Position numbers and translations under genes: made by a program. Of a DNA stretch of 64,000 nucleotides, positions 10,057-20,513 are shown piece after piece (positions within the stretch are counted from its first letter, which is position 1; every line of letters begins with the position of its first letter). The DNA is taken from NCBI RefSeq assembly GCF_905475465.1, contig NC_062246.1, positions 770,001 through 834,000 of the forward strand. The letters run 5' to 3'. This stretch comes from Pieris napi (taxonomy: Eukaryota > Arthropoda > Insecta > Lepidoptera > Pieridae). The notes beneath the pieces are model-generated. The model did no database searches. It had not been told where the DNA came from and worked only from the letters and a program-made list of their open reading frames with translations.

Positions 10057-10509
10057 GAATGGTTGCTTCAATGATTGGTTCTATCGTATGAAAAATGTGT
10101 CAAATTTCGCGGAGAATACTTCGAAAAGCAATAAATACGTTTTTAAATAGTAATGTTGTGTCACTTCCTTGATTCCCGAAATTTTCAGTGCCGCCCTCGT
10201 ATTAAATTAAAAGCACTCACTGTTGTCTAAGGGCCGATTTACATTATCTTAGTGTGTAGCAGAGTGCTTTAGGATAGTAGTTTAGTCGAAACATGAAAAC
10301 GCTACTTGCTTTAGTTCGGTTCTACTTGACTTTCAAGTTGAATCAAAAAAGAATCGCTTTTTATTTTTGTTTCAAGTGATACCCCTCCCGCGCCCGCGCA
10401 ACGGCCGAGATCTTCCCTCGTTGAGTGTAAACACGTAAGTTAGTAAAATCTTTAGGAGAGTGAGTGCACAAGTGCCGTGAAACGCGTGCGTGTTTTTTGA
10501 TTTTTAAAG

Positions 10510-10840
10510 ATGGCTAAATGGTCGGAAGATACAACTATCAAATTTGTGTCTGAATATGTTGTTCACGAATGTTTGTGGAACGTTAAAAACAATTTTTACA
10601 AAAACTAACAGGCTAGGCATTCGGCATACACTGCCTTAAAAGAAGCTATAGGTATTACTGGCTTCGACGTTAACGCGATTATCACAAAAGTGAGTAATTA
10701 ATGTAATTTTAACGATTCAATGAAATCTGGAGCTGGAGCAGATTCCATATAGAAGCCGAGTGTAAAATGGTTCGACATACTACACGATGTGTTACGAAGC
10801 GTAAACCTAGAAAATAGAAAGACGCAGAGTAATATGGTAT
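10510..10840 (+). pseudogene. MADF-domain DNA-binding protein of Harbinger 1 (broken)
   Basis: From ATG 10510 the frame reads as a MADF domain (KWSEDTTIKFVSEYVVHECL, then LWN). It is interrupted by an in-frame TAA at 10606-10608, after which it continues as RHSAYTALKEAIGITGF. AAAGTGAGT at 10687-10695 fits a splice donor. Downstream, 10720-10840 reads KSGAGADSI, stop, KPSVKWFDIL, the usual second half of a MADF domain. MADF proteins of Harbinger elements act as partners that bring the nuclease to the DNA. Two stops and a missing middle make this copy dead. Confidence 0.65.
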
Positions 10841-10861
10841 GATTTTTTTCTTACATAAAAA

Positions 10862-11023
10862 TTAATGTATCATTCGTGCCTGCCAGGAGACAGATCCTTC
10901 GCCCATAAAATAGTCTGCAAACTTTTCTCTGACCTGACGTGCGTTTTGCGACGAATGGTTGTACATGAGTCTAAGTATTGGCACAAGTCCCTCTGAAGGT
11001 AACTGTCTCCAACTCCCTTCTAC
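10862..11023 (-). pseudogene. Harbinger transposase C-terminal fragment
   Basis: Read on the - strand this is about 53 residues ending in TAA at 10862-10864. It contains LPSEGLVPILRLMYNHSS and VREKFADYFMGEGSVSWQ, the conserved C-terminal end of Harbinger nucleases. The catalytic DDE part is missing. Confidence 0.65.
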
Positions 11024-11026
11024 AAA

Positions 11027-11832
11027 ATGTTCGTTCTCAGTGTCTTCAAAGTGATGACCAGAAGGGTTGCTGCTCGCTTGGAGGAATCAAAACTCCAAGT
11101 AACATTACAGGAATTAAATAAATACAAAAATTTGTGTGAGGAGTTGCAAAGAGAACAAGATGACAATGAGAAGGAAGTGCTTCAAATTTTAAACAACAAT
11201 ACCAAACTCAAAAGTGAGATGGCTGAAATTCATAGCGAATTAGTAAACATCACAGAGGAACGGGATAAACTTAGATTATTAGTAGATCAATTTGATCAGT
11301 GCAGTGATGAGTTTGATTCAACTCTCAAGCTCAACGCTGACCTTAAAAGTAGATTAAGTGAAGCCCAGGAGACAATCCACAAAATGGACGGTGCTAGCCA
11401 GAAAATCCAGGCACAATTGATAGACTGGTTGGTGCCGTTCCACTGCCTTCTGCCAACTCAGTTTTGGGAAATAATAACCAAATTGAAACGATAGACTTAA
11501 CTTGTGATAACACAGTACAGCAAATAAGTTGTAGTCACAATAAGTTAAAGAAATATATTAAAATTAAGAAATTAATTAAGAAAACACAAAGATTTATTAA
11601 AAACAATAAAATTACCTGTAAAAATAATTTTAACTCATTAAATAAATGTAAACAGTTAAAATGTAAGTTCGATCATACAAAATTAAAATATGAGGCTGAT
11701 ATACAACACCTTCAGTCAGAGATTCTCCGTTTGCAGGAATCCTTGAACAATATTAGTTCTAAATATGACACCTCACAAAAGGAAATAGGAGAATATATAC
11801 TGGCAATGGATGGCTTGGGTAGATCTGTGTAG
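11027..11832 (+). pseudogene. LINE C ORF1-like coiled-coil protein, frameshifted
   Basis: The first frame (11027-11494) is a long heptad-rich coiled coil (about residues 18-130, with many Glu/Lys/Leu). It shifts frame near 11450 into a second frame (11464-11832) with IETIDLTCDN, a Lys-rich helical stretch and a second coiled coil. Coiled-coil ORF1 proteins of this style precede endonuclease/RT ORFs in insect LINEs, and here an RT fragment follows within 60 bp. The ATG at 11027 lies on the border with Harbinger 1, so the true start may be a little further in (MTRRVAARLEE). The domain that should follow the coiled coil is absent. Confidence 0.5.
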
Positions 11833-11887
11833 TTAGAATGAAAGGATGTACAACTCCTTAGTGAGAGTGTAAAACAGGTATGCCGGG

Positions 11888-12325
11888 TTGTTCACAATCA
11901 GCTGTTTCTCTGGAGTCGTTGCCACCTGTGACTCATTCGTTCCGCAGGGTTCAATTCTAGGTCCTTTCTTATTCCTTATCTATATCAATGATTTACCTTT
12001 TTGTGTAAGGGATGATCACAAAATCCTATTATTTGCGGATGACACTTCGCTTGTTTTTAAAGTTAAGCGTCGACTTGAAAATTTTGACCAAGTTAATTTG
12101 GCACTATCTAAGGTTGTCCATTGGTTTAATGTTAATAATCTGCTTTTGAACTCAAGTAAAACTAAATTTATAAAATTTTCTACGCCTAATGTGAGGCAGT
12201 TAAGCACCAATGTACAACTGAATGGAGTAGAGTTGGACCCTGTTGAGTCAACTGTTTTTCTTGGCATTACTGTTGACACCAAACTACAGTGGGGCCCACA
12301 CATTAACAAATTGTCTGGAAGGCTC
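11888..12325 (+). pseudogene. Reverse transcriptase fragment (LINE C)
   Basis: This keeps only the centre of a LINE reverse transcriptase: PQGSILGPFLFLIYINDLP, the catalytic FADDTSLVF and the thumb motif FLGITVDTKLQWGPH. The fingers and endonuclease are missing. It follows the ORF1-like piece directly, implying an internal deletion of the element. There is no ATG at the frame start. The frame continues without a stop into an unrelated Ser/Pro-rich segment (12326-12742). Confidence 0.75.
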
Positions 12326-12742
12326 AGTTCAGATAATTTTAATCTTCAAAAACACGATAGTACTGAATCTTCATCTGCTCCTTCGCTTCCTTCTTCTCTT
12401 GAAAATCTTCACATACTTTCTGACGATGAAAACAACCTCACTTCCTGCCCTACAGTATCAATGAAACCAGCGTATGAAAGTATTTCTTTGGATTCTTCAA
12501 CTCAAAATTCTCTTCACTCGGTCATACCTCCTTCACCAACTGCCATTGTAAATGTTATTCGAAATAAAAAGCCTAGATTTAACCGAATAGTGCCTGAAAC
12601 ACCAGAGTCATGGCCAGCAATAGTAGCAGCCTCACCATCGCCGTCAAATATAAATACACGCTCAAAACAGCCACGGCTACCTGTAAGGCGCCTTGCACCT
12701 ATACAAAGAAAGCAACTGAAATTCCATTGGAATACTTTGTAA
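12326..12742 (+). other. Ser/Pro-rich open frame fused to the RT fragment
   Basis: About 138 codons run in frame after the RT fragment. The stretch is rich in Ser, Pro, Thr and acidic residues, with a basic C-terminus (PRLPVRRLAPIQRKQ, then LKFHWN) and a TAA at 12740-12742. I do not recognise the family. Its make-up is like the disordered N-terminal part of some piggyBac-type transposases, but no catalytic domain follows. Confidence 0.35.
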
Positions 12743-12864
12743 TTTATAAATAATAGAACCTACTTTGTAATCTGTGGTCAGGTCATAGAAGCTTTGTTTT
12801 GCCTGAGTGTTTATTTTGGTTTTGATTTGAAAGAAGAAAATAAATAACAGAAACAATATCGTTC

Positions 12865-13874
12865 ATGATAATGACCGATAGAAAAAGAAGTCCTAACTGG
12901 CAAATGCCAGAGAAGATGTTACTGGTAGATCTGATAACTGACCATTTTAAGATAGTGGAAAACAAGCGTACCGACGCAGTAACCATGAAAGAAAAAAATG
13001 CTGAGTGGATTAAAATATCCAATGAATTCAATTCGCAAACCAGTTTCAGCCACAGAACCGCGGAAAATTTAAAGGCACAATGGGAAAGCTTAAAAAAATT
13101 CACCAAAAAAGAATCTGCTGCTGCAAGGCAGTACATGATTCAAACAAGTAAAATCATTTTATCATTTTACATGGATATTTTCGCAGCTAAAAGCATCTTC
13201 ATGATAAACCTATGGTGGTACTGTGACATTCTTAACTATATTTGATTTTTTGTTTAGGTGGGGGACCTGCAAAGCCTAAATCTGACGACCCGTTATTTAC
13301 CCGGATCTTGGGTCTTATTTCAACAGTTGCTGTTGGACTCGAAAATCCATATGATTGCGATAATTTTATATTAAAAGAAAATGAAACATTGGCTACAGTT
13401 AAAATTCCAGATATATCAGGCATATTTGTGCCGAACACCACTGTGACCAAGTCAACGCCTCTTGACTTGGATATTGATGCTGCAAATTTTACCTGCGATA
13501 ATGATAAATCACAAGGTGACTGTGCTGCTGATTGGGGAGACTACACCCCAAAGATGCTGCAATCTCAGAAATCTGCTCCTCTGCGTGCACAGTCAGTTCA
13601 GCCTGTGGTTCAGCCAGCTAAATCGACGCCTCTTGCCTTGGATATGGATATTGATGACTGTGCTTTAATATCTGTAGAGGAAGCTGGAAATACCCCTCTC
13701 ACTCAAAAGAAAAATTGGAGCAGCAGACGCAGACCTACTTTACCGGTTTCTTCAACTGTAGAAGAGTTACATAAAATTAAAATAAAAGCTGTACAAATGC
13801 AAATGAATTTTGCTGCTGAGGAGAGAGAGGAAGGAAAAAAAATATTTGAAGTTGAAATAAAAATTAAAAATTAA
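12865..13874 (+). CDS. Harbinger Myb/SANT-like DNA-binding protein (two exons)
   Basis: Exon 1 runs from ATG 12865 to 13147. The intron 13148-13257 begins GTAAAAT and ends TTTGTTTAG; exon 2 runs to the stop at 13874. The N-terminal 90 residues form a Myb/SANT-like domain (NWQMPEKMLLVDLI, ENKRTDAVT, LKAQWESLKK). The splice joins the TS codons to GGP, giving the Gly-Pro-rich end this domain usually has in MSANTD-like proteins. The rest is acidic and low in complexity, with a short C-terminal coiled coil. Such proteins accompany Harbinger nucleases and help them enter the nucleus and bind element ends. Both exons are intact, unlike the partner nuclease. Confidence 0.75.
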
Positions 13875-14092
13875 ATATTAAAACGGGAGAAAATCAAAAC
13901 ACGAAATATTTTTGCACAAATGAAACATCGAAGAATAAATAGAAAACCAACCTAAAATAGGTTATCTCATTAGATTTAAGTATATTGTTATGTTATATTA
14001 CAGACTTAACTTTAATAAAATTGTAGTTAATAAAACAAATATAAATGAAAAAGTTGTTTCTTTATTGTTTAGTTTTATCTTAAAATAATAAA

Positions 14093-15332
14093 CTACATAA
14101 GATTTCTAAAGTAGTTATTTATCAGTAACTCTCTAGCTCTATTTCCTCGAGGAGTTCCTGAGTCCTCATTTTCATATCTTATTTGCCCATTTTGTAAGAG
14201 CACCTCCCAAGGTGCTGGAAGCTCCAACTCTGGATCATCAGGCGGGACTGCTTCTCCTCGTTGACGCAATATATTATGTAGAACAGCAGTTGCCATAATT
14301 ATAACCAAGGCCTTGTTTAACTTCACTCGTAGCCCTAAAGATAGTGCTGGAAATCTTCTTTTCCAAACACCATAAGACCTCTCTACAGGATTTCTTGTTC
14401 TTATTTGCGACTCGTTGTAAAGTTGCTCCGCTGGTGTTCTGGGATTTTCTAGTGGAGGCATAGAATAGAATGTGGCTGCATATCCACCATCAACAAGCAA
14501 AATTCCTTCACCATATTCACCAGCTTCAAATCTTGCTTTACGGCAACAATTGTTGAAAATAAGGCTGTCATGTGCTGATCCAGGCCATCTTGCAACAATG
14601 TCTATAATCTCCAAATTTGCATTGCATATGGTCTGGACATTAATAGAAAAGTAACCTTTACGGTTTCTAAACAGTTCTGCCTGTTCGCCTCCGGGTGAAG
14701 AAATACGAATATGTGTGCAAGTCCATTGCTCCAATCACTCTAGGAAATCGTGCTAAACGATAAAATTCCTGTTGATTTTGTCGAATCTCCTGTTGCGTGT
14801 TTGGAAATTTTATGTATTCATGGTGAAGTGATGCTATGGCAGCACTAACTCTATGTATTATCCTGTGCGCTGTGGGTACGCTGAGCCCACTGAAATCACC
14901 TATCGTCAGTTGTGTATTATTTGTGGCATAAAATCTTAAGGTGGCTAAAAGCTGGTTGACTGGAGAAACTGATTGATTCCTGTAAACAAAAAAAAAGGCT
15001 TAATTAGCTACATAAACACAGATAAATCCATAGCAATACCTTAAAAATAGATAGGTAGGTTAGGAACCTATCAAATATTTGATGCAAATTGTTGTTTATT
15101 TTACAGAAACTTACCTCTCAGATATGAATTCTAAACGGTTTTCAATTTTCACCAATAAATTATATGTTGCGACCTTGGATAACCGAAATCTTATCCTGAA
15201 GTCTTCATCGTCGTAGTTGTTGAAATGATCATTTCTTTCTTTTATCCATCTTGGACGCCTTACAGCATAGTTTTCGTTTTCGCTATCATCATCACTGTCA
15301 CTTTCGTAAATAATTCTTCTTAAACGTTGCAT
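14093..15332 (-). pseudogene. Harbinger transposase (DDE nuclease), frameshifted
   Basis: On the - strand, exon 1 (15332-15111) encodes an acidic start with RWIKERNDHFNNYDDEDF. An intron ends at TTTGTTTACAG near 14982. Exon 2 holds the helix-turn-helix region (LLATLRFYATNN, LSVPTAHRIIHRV) and the catalytic domain. The latter has DCTHIRISSPGG (first Asp), LLVDGGYA (second Asp) and NPVERSYGVWKRRF (Glu). An extra T just after the codon for the first catalytic Asp (about 14718-14722) puts the two halves in different frames, so the protein is broken at its active site. The frame from 14734 to 14093 is otherwise open to the stop. Confidence 0.8.
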
Positions 15333-15499
15333 TATCTATAGTTGTGATAATTAGATCAAGGAAAGAAAACAGGAACAACTCTGAGGGAACAACCACAACA
15401 AACTCGGGATCAAACAAAATGTCTGTGTTCTATGAATCCTGACAGCTGACATGACATGGCGGCCATTTTTAACCAAGGAATATCTCCGTATTCGTTCAA

Positions 15500-15636
15500 A
15501 ATTGGTCGTATAAATCTTATCCTTGGAATAACGTTTTATTCTCAGGTTAAGTAGTTGGTGAAATGTAAAATTTGCTATTCCAGGGTTAATTCCTTGGAAT
15601 AAAACTTATCTGAGTTTGGTGAAATTAGCCCTAAGT
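15500..15636 (-). repeat. Right terminal region of Harbinger 2
   Basis: Read on -, the end begins GGGCTAATTTCACCAAACTC and contains repeated CCAAGGAAT/ATTCCTTGG and ATTCCAGG words in both orientations, plausible subterminal transposase sites. TAA follows at 15637-15639. Confidence 0.55.
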
Positions 15637-15676
15637 TCGCTATTGGTTGACCAATCCGAGTTCTTTGCAAGTGAAG

Positions 15677-17783
15677 ATGGCGCCCGGTAAGTACACATCT
15701 GATTTAGTAAGAATGTTTTTTATGAGTTTCTTGGTAAATCTTATTTCATCTGGGTATTTTCTTGTGCATTTTTTGATTTAATGCGATAGGGTTTAAGGGT
15801 AATAGTTTGTTAAAGTGCTGAATGTAATATTTATGCTGTTTTTTGTGGATAACTGATTTTTGTGGGATGGTTATCCATTGGCTCCGAAATTTTAATCGTG
15901 CTCCTAAAGCTGTCCATGGTGGTCAAGCTTTGGCTTATACATATATTTAAGAATGTAAAGTTTTTTTTTGTTTTTCTTATGTTATTATATATTTTCGTTA
16001 ATTTCACCTAAAGCATGACCCTTGTAAGATATGCTTGTCCAATTGTTGACCAGTGCTAAATTTTGTGCCTACTTGCTGTGGTCAGCTTTAGGAACGAGGT
16101 TTGCCAATGCTTGTCCAGTTAAATTTAATGGTGTTGGTGTGTACATTTTTCTTTTATTTTCTATTCCAGTAAAGAAAAGAAAGGAAAATGCGAAAATATT
16201 ACGCTACCCAGATACTGCTATGCAATCTGCTATTAAAGCAGTGCGTGATGGTACATTTAAGATACGAGAAGCTGCTCGCCACTTTGGCGTTCCACACAGT
16301 ACTCTTATAAATAAATTAAAGGGGAGGGTACCTGAAAAACGAAAGATGGGACGTGACACTTTCCTAACAGAGGCTGAAGAAAATTTACTAGTTGCTTATA
16401 TTATAGCAAATGCTAGAAAGGGAATACCATTAAAACGCCAAACTTTAGTAGATACAGTAAAAAAGATAATTGAAGAAGATAATAGAAAAACTCCGTTTAA
16501 AAATAACTGTCCAGGCCGAAAATGGTTTGATTTATTTTTGAAACGTAACCCGCAAATTAAAGAAAGATGTGCCGAAAGCATATCAACAGCTCGTGCTAGT
16601 GTAACAGAATCTGATTTAAGAGGATGGTTCGATTCAGTAAAAGAATATTTAGTAAAGGAGAATGCCCTGGAAATATTAGAGGATCCTACAAGATTATACA
16701 ACGCAGATGAGTCAGGGTTTCAGACTTGTCCTGAATCTGGTAGAGCTACTGAGCACACGCGCTCTTACCTCGACAATTTCTAACCTTGTTACTTTATCCA
16801 ACTTAGTTTAAATGTTTTGTATTTGGAGTATAATTATTAAAAGAACCTAACATGTAAAAATCGTTTTGTTTAAATGAATCACAAATAAAAGGAAAAGGAG
16901 CAACTTACTGTGATGGCCTGCTTGAATGCAGCTGGGCAATTAGTTGCACCTATGGTTGTATATCCATTGATGCGTATATCTAGTGATATAGCCCACAACG
17001 TTCCAGCAGATTGGGCTATAGGAAAGTCTAAAAAAGGATGGATGACAGCACCTCTATATTATGAATATATAGTAAATGTATTTGATCCATGGCTAAAGAA
17101 CAATAAGATTTCGAAACCTGTTTTACTTTTAATAGATGGTCACCGATGTCACATGAGTTTGCAAGTGGCAGAATATTGCTCAAATAACCAAATTCTAGTA
17201 CACGCATTATTCCCAAATTCAACACATATTACCCAGCCCGCTGATGTATCACTTTTCAAGTGCCTGAAAAGTGGTTGGCAAAACATCGCGTTTGAATACA
17301 AAAGAAACAGTGGCATTAGACACATCACTAGAGCTACCTTTGCGCCACTTCTTTTAAAAGTATTCAAAGAGAAAGTTACGCCTGCAATCATTTCCAATGG
17401 ATTTAAAAGATGTGGAATCTACCCTTTTGACCCTTCTGCAGTTGATTATACCAAATTTATGGACCATGAAGTGAGCAATGCACCAACACTTGCACATGCA
17501 CGCAGAGACAGGAGGAGTAGAAACAATTCTGTTGCTAGAATCTTTTATGCGAAAAGGTCGAACAGAACAATTTAGACGAGCCATAAAAGATGAACAATGG
17601 GAAGGTGACGAATCGGCTAAGGAACTATTTTACGTCTGGAAAAAACTTCGTCAACATTACCTTTCTTATTATATAGAAAACATAAAAAGAGAGCGAGATG
17701 AGAAGAAAATAAGTAAAAGTCAAGTAAAGACTTTTAAAGGGATACTAGTGGGTAGTGCAAACGTGTACTGGTGTGTCTCGTGA
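15677..17783 (+). pseudogene. pogo-like transposase with a 10-bp first coding exon, interrupted by an LTR fragment
   Basis: ATGGCGCCCG (15677-15686) is followed by GTAAGT. The acceptor TCTATTCCAG ends at 16169, so the first coding exon has only ten bases and joins to a basic VKKRKENAK segment. Then come a Psq-type helix-turn-helix (AIKAVRDGTFKIREAARHFG), a CENP-B-type domain (RKWFDLFLKRNPQIKERCAE) and the first catalytic motif YNADESGFQ. At about 16745 the frame enters a BEL LTR fragment and stops. The DDE domain resumes at about 16890, with LLIDGHRCH and QPADVSLF (35 residues between the Asp residues). A frameshift near 17490 moves the C-terminal motif (LLESFMRKGRTEQFRRAI) to another frame. 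The protein is dead in at least two places. Confidence 0.8.
16745..16885 (+). repeat. BEL-1 LTR fragment inside pogo2
   Basis: The segment from CTACTGAGCACACGCGCTCT to AAATGAATCACAAATA matches the 3' part of the BEL LTR at 41205-41309 (shared CCAACTTAGTTTAAATG, AAGAACCTAACATGTAAAA). It is longer in the middle, with about 35 extra bases. The 5' half of the LTR is absent. It replaces part of the transposase coding sequence. Confidence 0.75.
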
Positions 17784-17984
17784 ATTTTTTCTTAAATTAA
17801 ATAGTATTTCGGTAAAAACATTAAAACTTACAGTTTCAGTGAAGAACTAGTGTCCCACCACACATCAATCGCTATTTTTTTCTCAATAATATCCTTTATT
17901 TAACTATAATAAACTTAAAGTTGGAAATCACTTCTTCAAGTACCTTCAATTTAACTTGTATTAATTTTTCACTTTCACCTTATT

Positions 17985-18713
17985 ATGGAGGATCTTAAAA
18001 AGTCATTAAGGGATGTATCCGAAATGGTGTCTACCAGAATGGAAGAGTTTCAGCAGCGCCTTATTGCAACTCAGAATAGGTCCCCCTCACTGGAACAAAC
18101 TCCGCTTGCTAGGGAATTCGAAGCTTTCAAAAATTCTGTTTTATTCTGCCTAGAGAATCTCCAAGCTCAGATGGCGATTCTATTTAGAGTGCAGGATGAA
18201 CAAGAGATGCGCAGTAGGCGAAAGTGTCTGTTGCTGCATGGAGTAAATGAAGCAAAGGATGAAAGCCAGGGCTCCATTGCAAATATGATATCCATACTGT
18301 TAAAGTGTCCTAATGTGACGGAGCAGTGCCTCTCTCGTTGCCATCGTGTGGGATTAAGATCCAATGACAAGCCTAGGCCTATATTAATAAAGTTTCGTGA
18401 GCATGCTGACAAGTTAAGGATCTGGGCTGCCAAAACTAATCTTAAAGGCACCGGAATAACCTTGTCTGAGTTCCTGACAAAATCAAGGCACTCGCTATTT
18501 ATGGAGGCAAGAAAGCGGTTTGGCGTCTCGAATTGTTGGACTCGCGATGGACGTTTACAAGTGATAGGGGCTGATGGGAAACTTCGCCGCATCTCTTCGC
18601 TGAAGGAACTCGATTCAGTTCCGGACAGCATACCGTCATCGACCGCAGCTGATGATGCAAAGCTGACTAGAGACAAGACCCGTAATAAGAAGGCTCCAAA
18701 AAAGGTTCAATAA
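17985..18713 (+). CDS. LINE E ORF1, L1-type RNA-binding protein
   Basis: A 242-codon frame starts at ATG 17985. An N-terminal amphipathic helix/coiled coil (about residues 1-85) leads into an RRM-like fold with RRKCLLLHGVNEAKDES and CHRVGLRSNDKPRPILIKF. A C-terminal domain follows (SRHSLFMEARKRFGVSNCWT, DGRLQVIGADG), and the tail is basic. The order matches transposase_22/L1 ORF1p-like proteins, which trimerise on and chaperone LINE RNA in cytoplasmic particles. The frame is intact although the rest of the element is not. Confidence 0.7.
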   Translation: MEDLKKSLRDVSEMVSTRMEEFQQRLIATQNRSPSLEQTPLAREFEAFKNSVLFCLENLQAQMAILFRVQDEQEMRSRRKCLLLHGVNEAKDESQGSIANMISILLKCPNVTEQCLSRCHRVGLRSNDKPRPILIKFREHADKLRIWAAKTNLKGTGITLSEFLTKSRHSLFMEARKRFGVSNCWTRDGRLQVIGADGKLRRISSLKELDSVPDSIPSSTAADDAKLTRDKTRNKKAPKKVQ

Positions 18714-19140
18714 CTTCCGTTTGTACAGTGTTTGTGTTTCGTGTGTTGGGGTTATAATCAACTTTTTCTTGGTTTGTTGTCATGAGTTTCAAGTGTTAAA
18801 CAGTTCTTTTTTTAATTACTTATTTGGTATCTTATAACCTTCTCCTTCGTTTACAAATTGTTATTATGATGATATTAATTTCTAATTGTAATTTGTTATT
18901 GACAGATTATAACTGCTAACTTTCTAACGTGATGAGACGGCTGACACTGTCAAAGGTTGTTATTGTCAAGTGTCAATTGAGAATTGATACACATAGTATT
19001 TCCACAGAACATAAAATTAGTCTCGTATAATAAGCTTTTGCTTTAATCCTTACATATCAGCGGTTGAGTGCGATCGTAAGAACATCTTTTTTATTTCTTA
19101 TTATTTTATTTGTATTTTTAAAGTTTAAGCGCTTATATAA

Positions 19141-20433
19141 AGGGTTTTTCAACAAGAACTTTGTTTTCTAAAACAAAATAAAACAAAGAATTTAGAGGAA
19201 AATGAATAAATTTTTTATTGTATTACAAAGAGAAAAGTTTGGCAATTATGAATGAAAAATGATATCTGGCAAATGTCCACCACGACCACGCTGACAGATG
19301 TTGATTCTTTCATCAAAATTTTTAATCACTTTTTGGCAAAATGGAGGGTCTATTTCGTTAATGACATCACGGATTTTGAGTTTTAAGGCTGCAATCGATT
19401 CGATTGGCTCCGTATAGACTCTGTCTTTAACATAGCCCCACAAAAAATAATCCAGTGGTGTTAAATCACACGATCTGGCTGGCCACTTAACAGCTGAATT
19501 TCGCGAAATTATGCGCTCGGGAAATTTGGTTTGCAATAAATTGATCGTTTCATTGGCTGTGTGACATGTGGCACCGTCCTGTTGAAACCACATTTCAGTG
19601 ATATCCATGTCATCAATAATAGGCCAAAATTTAGCGGTTAACATCTCGCGATACCGTGATCCATTGACTGTTACCGCATTTCCAGCCTCATCTTCGAAAA
19701 AAACGGCCCAATCACGCCTCCAGACCACATAGTGCACCACACAGTAACACGTTGAGTATGCAAAGCCTTCTCAATAATTGCTTTAGGATTTTCAGAAGCC
19801 CAAATGCGACAATTTTGCTTGTTGACGTACCCTGACAAATGAAAATGGGCTTCGTCTGAAAAAATGATTTTTTCAGAAAAACCAGCAGGTTGTTCCTGAA
19901 TGAACTGAGCGAATCTGCGGCGATTTGAATGGTCGATCAGCTTTAATTCCTGCACCAGTTGAATCTTGTAAGGCTTCAAAGCCAAATCCTTTCGCAAAAT
20001 TCGCCATGTTGTGCTTTTGGATAACCCCAATTGTTGAGAACGTCGTGAAATTGACAAATTTTGATCTTCTTCAACACTGTGGCTCACGGCGGCGATGTTT
20101 TCTGTTGAACGACCCGGTCGAACACGTGTTGGTGTTGGCACATTTTGTACCGAGCCTGTCGACTCAAATTTCGCGACCAAATTCTTAACAGCGGTGTCAG
20201 AAGGACGATTATGCTGGCCGAAAATATCACGAATTTTACGAAATGTAACTTTAACAGAACCACCATTTTTATAGTGGATTTGAATTATTTTAATGCGATT
20301 TTCGAGCGAAATTGAATTCATTGTAATAATTGCCAAAGCACCTGCTACGAATACCGCCAAAAACTAAACGTCAAAACTATCACGTTCTCGGTGTTGCCAC
20401 AATTGAAAAACAAACTTCTTGTTGAAATACCCT
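19141..20433 (-). mobile_element. mariner/Tc1-superfamily transposon, 1293 bp
   Basis: The left end AGGGTTTTTCAACAAGAACT and the reversed right end AGGGTATTTCAACAAGAAGT form inverted repeats, both bordered by TATA, consistent with TA target duplication. Length and single-gene content are normal for the group. It sits in the ORF1-ORF2 spacer of LINE E, so it arrived after that LINE. Confidence 0.88.
19246..20321 (-). pseudogene. mariner transposase, one frameshift
   Basis: The start is taken at ATG 20321 on the - strand (MNSISLENRIKII); a longer upstream frame lacks ATG. The N-terminal half has a helix-turn-helix pair (HYKNGGSVKVTFRKIRDIFG, LGLSKSTTWRILRKDLALKP). The catalytic motifs are FSDEAHF, WFQQDGATCHT and RSCDLTPLDYFLWGY, with 36 residues between the second and third Asp. 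The reading frame changes between 19671 and 19740, in the segment between the first and second Asp. The stop is at 19246. Apart from this break all conserved blocks are present, so the copy is quite young. Confidence 0.85.
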
Positions 20434-20513
20434 ATACTTGGTGTAGATTTTATTTAACTTTTAGATTAGTTTTAGTTTTTATTTTATTTTTTATTATCAT
20501 ACTTTTGTTAATC

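Larger units (their letters stand above)
10231..11026. mobile_element. PIF/Harbinger element 1, internally deleted
   Basis: A TAA precedes GGGCCGATTTACATTA, a typical Harbinger terminal repeat and 3-bp target site. Inside are a MADF-type gene on + and the last residues of a Harbinger nuclease on -, the convergent two-gene layout usual for this superfamily. Only about 50 residues of the transposase are left, and the right terminal repeat is not seen, so the element is deleted and immobile on its own. Confidence 0.6.
12743..15636. mobile_element. PIF/Harbinger element 2
   Basis: Two convergent genes, a Myb/SANT-like partner (+) and a DDE nuclease (-), are separated by a 218-bp AT-rich spacer. 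The right end carries GGGCTAATTTCACCAAACTC (read on -, ending at 15636), followed by TAA as the likely target site. The matching left terminal repeat is not visible, so 12743 is only the border with the preceding open frame. The terminal sequence differs from that of Harbinger 1, so they are separate families. Confidence 0.7.
15637..17800 (+). mobile_element. pogo-like DNA transposon (pogo2)
   Basis: This is a second pogo-superfamily element, distinct in sequence from pogo1 and lacking its PHD finger. It encodes the split transposase described in the next entry and carries a BEL LTR fragment inside the coding region. Neither terminal inverted repeat could be placed, so the limits are approximate. 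Confidence 0.6.

Noticed and set aside
16031..16169. N-terminal extension (MLVQLLTSAKF) of the pogo2 frame
   Set aside because: It lies in the intron before a good acceptor at 16169. The spliced start at 15677 fits the family better.
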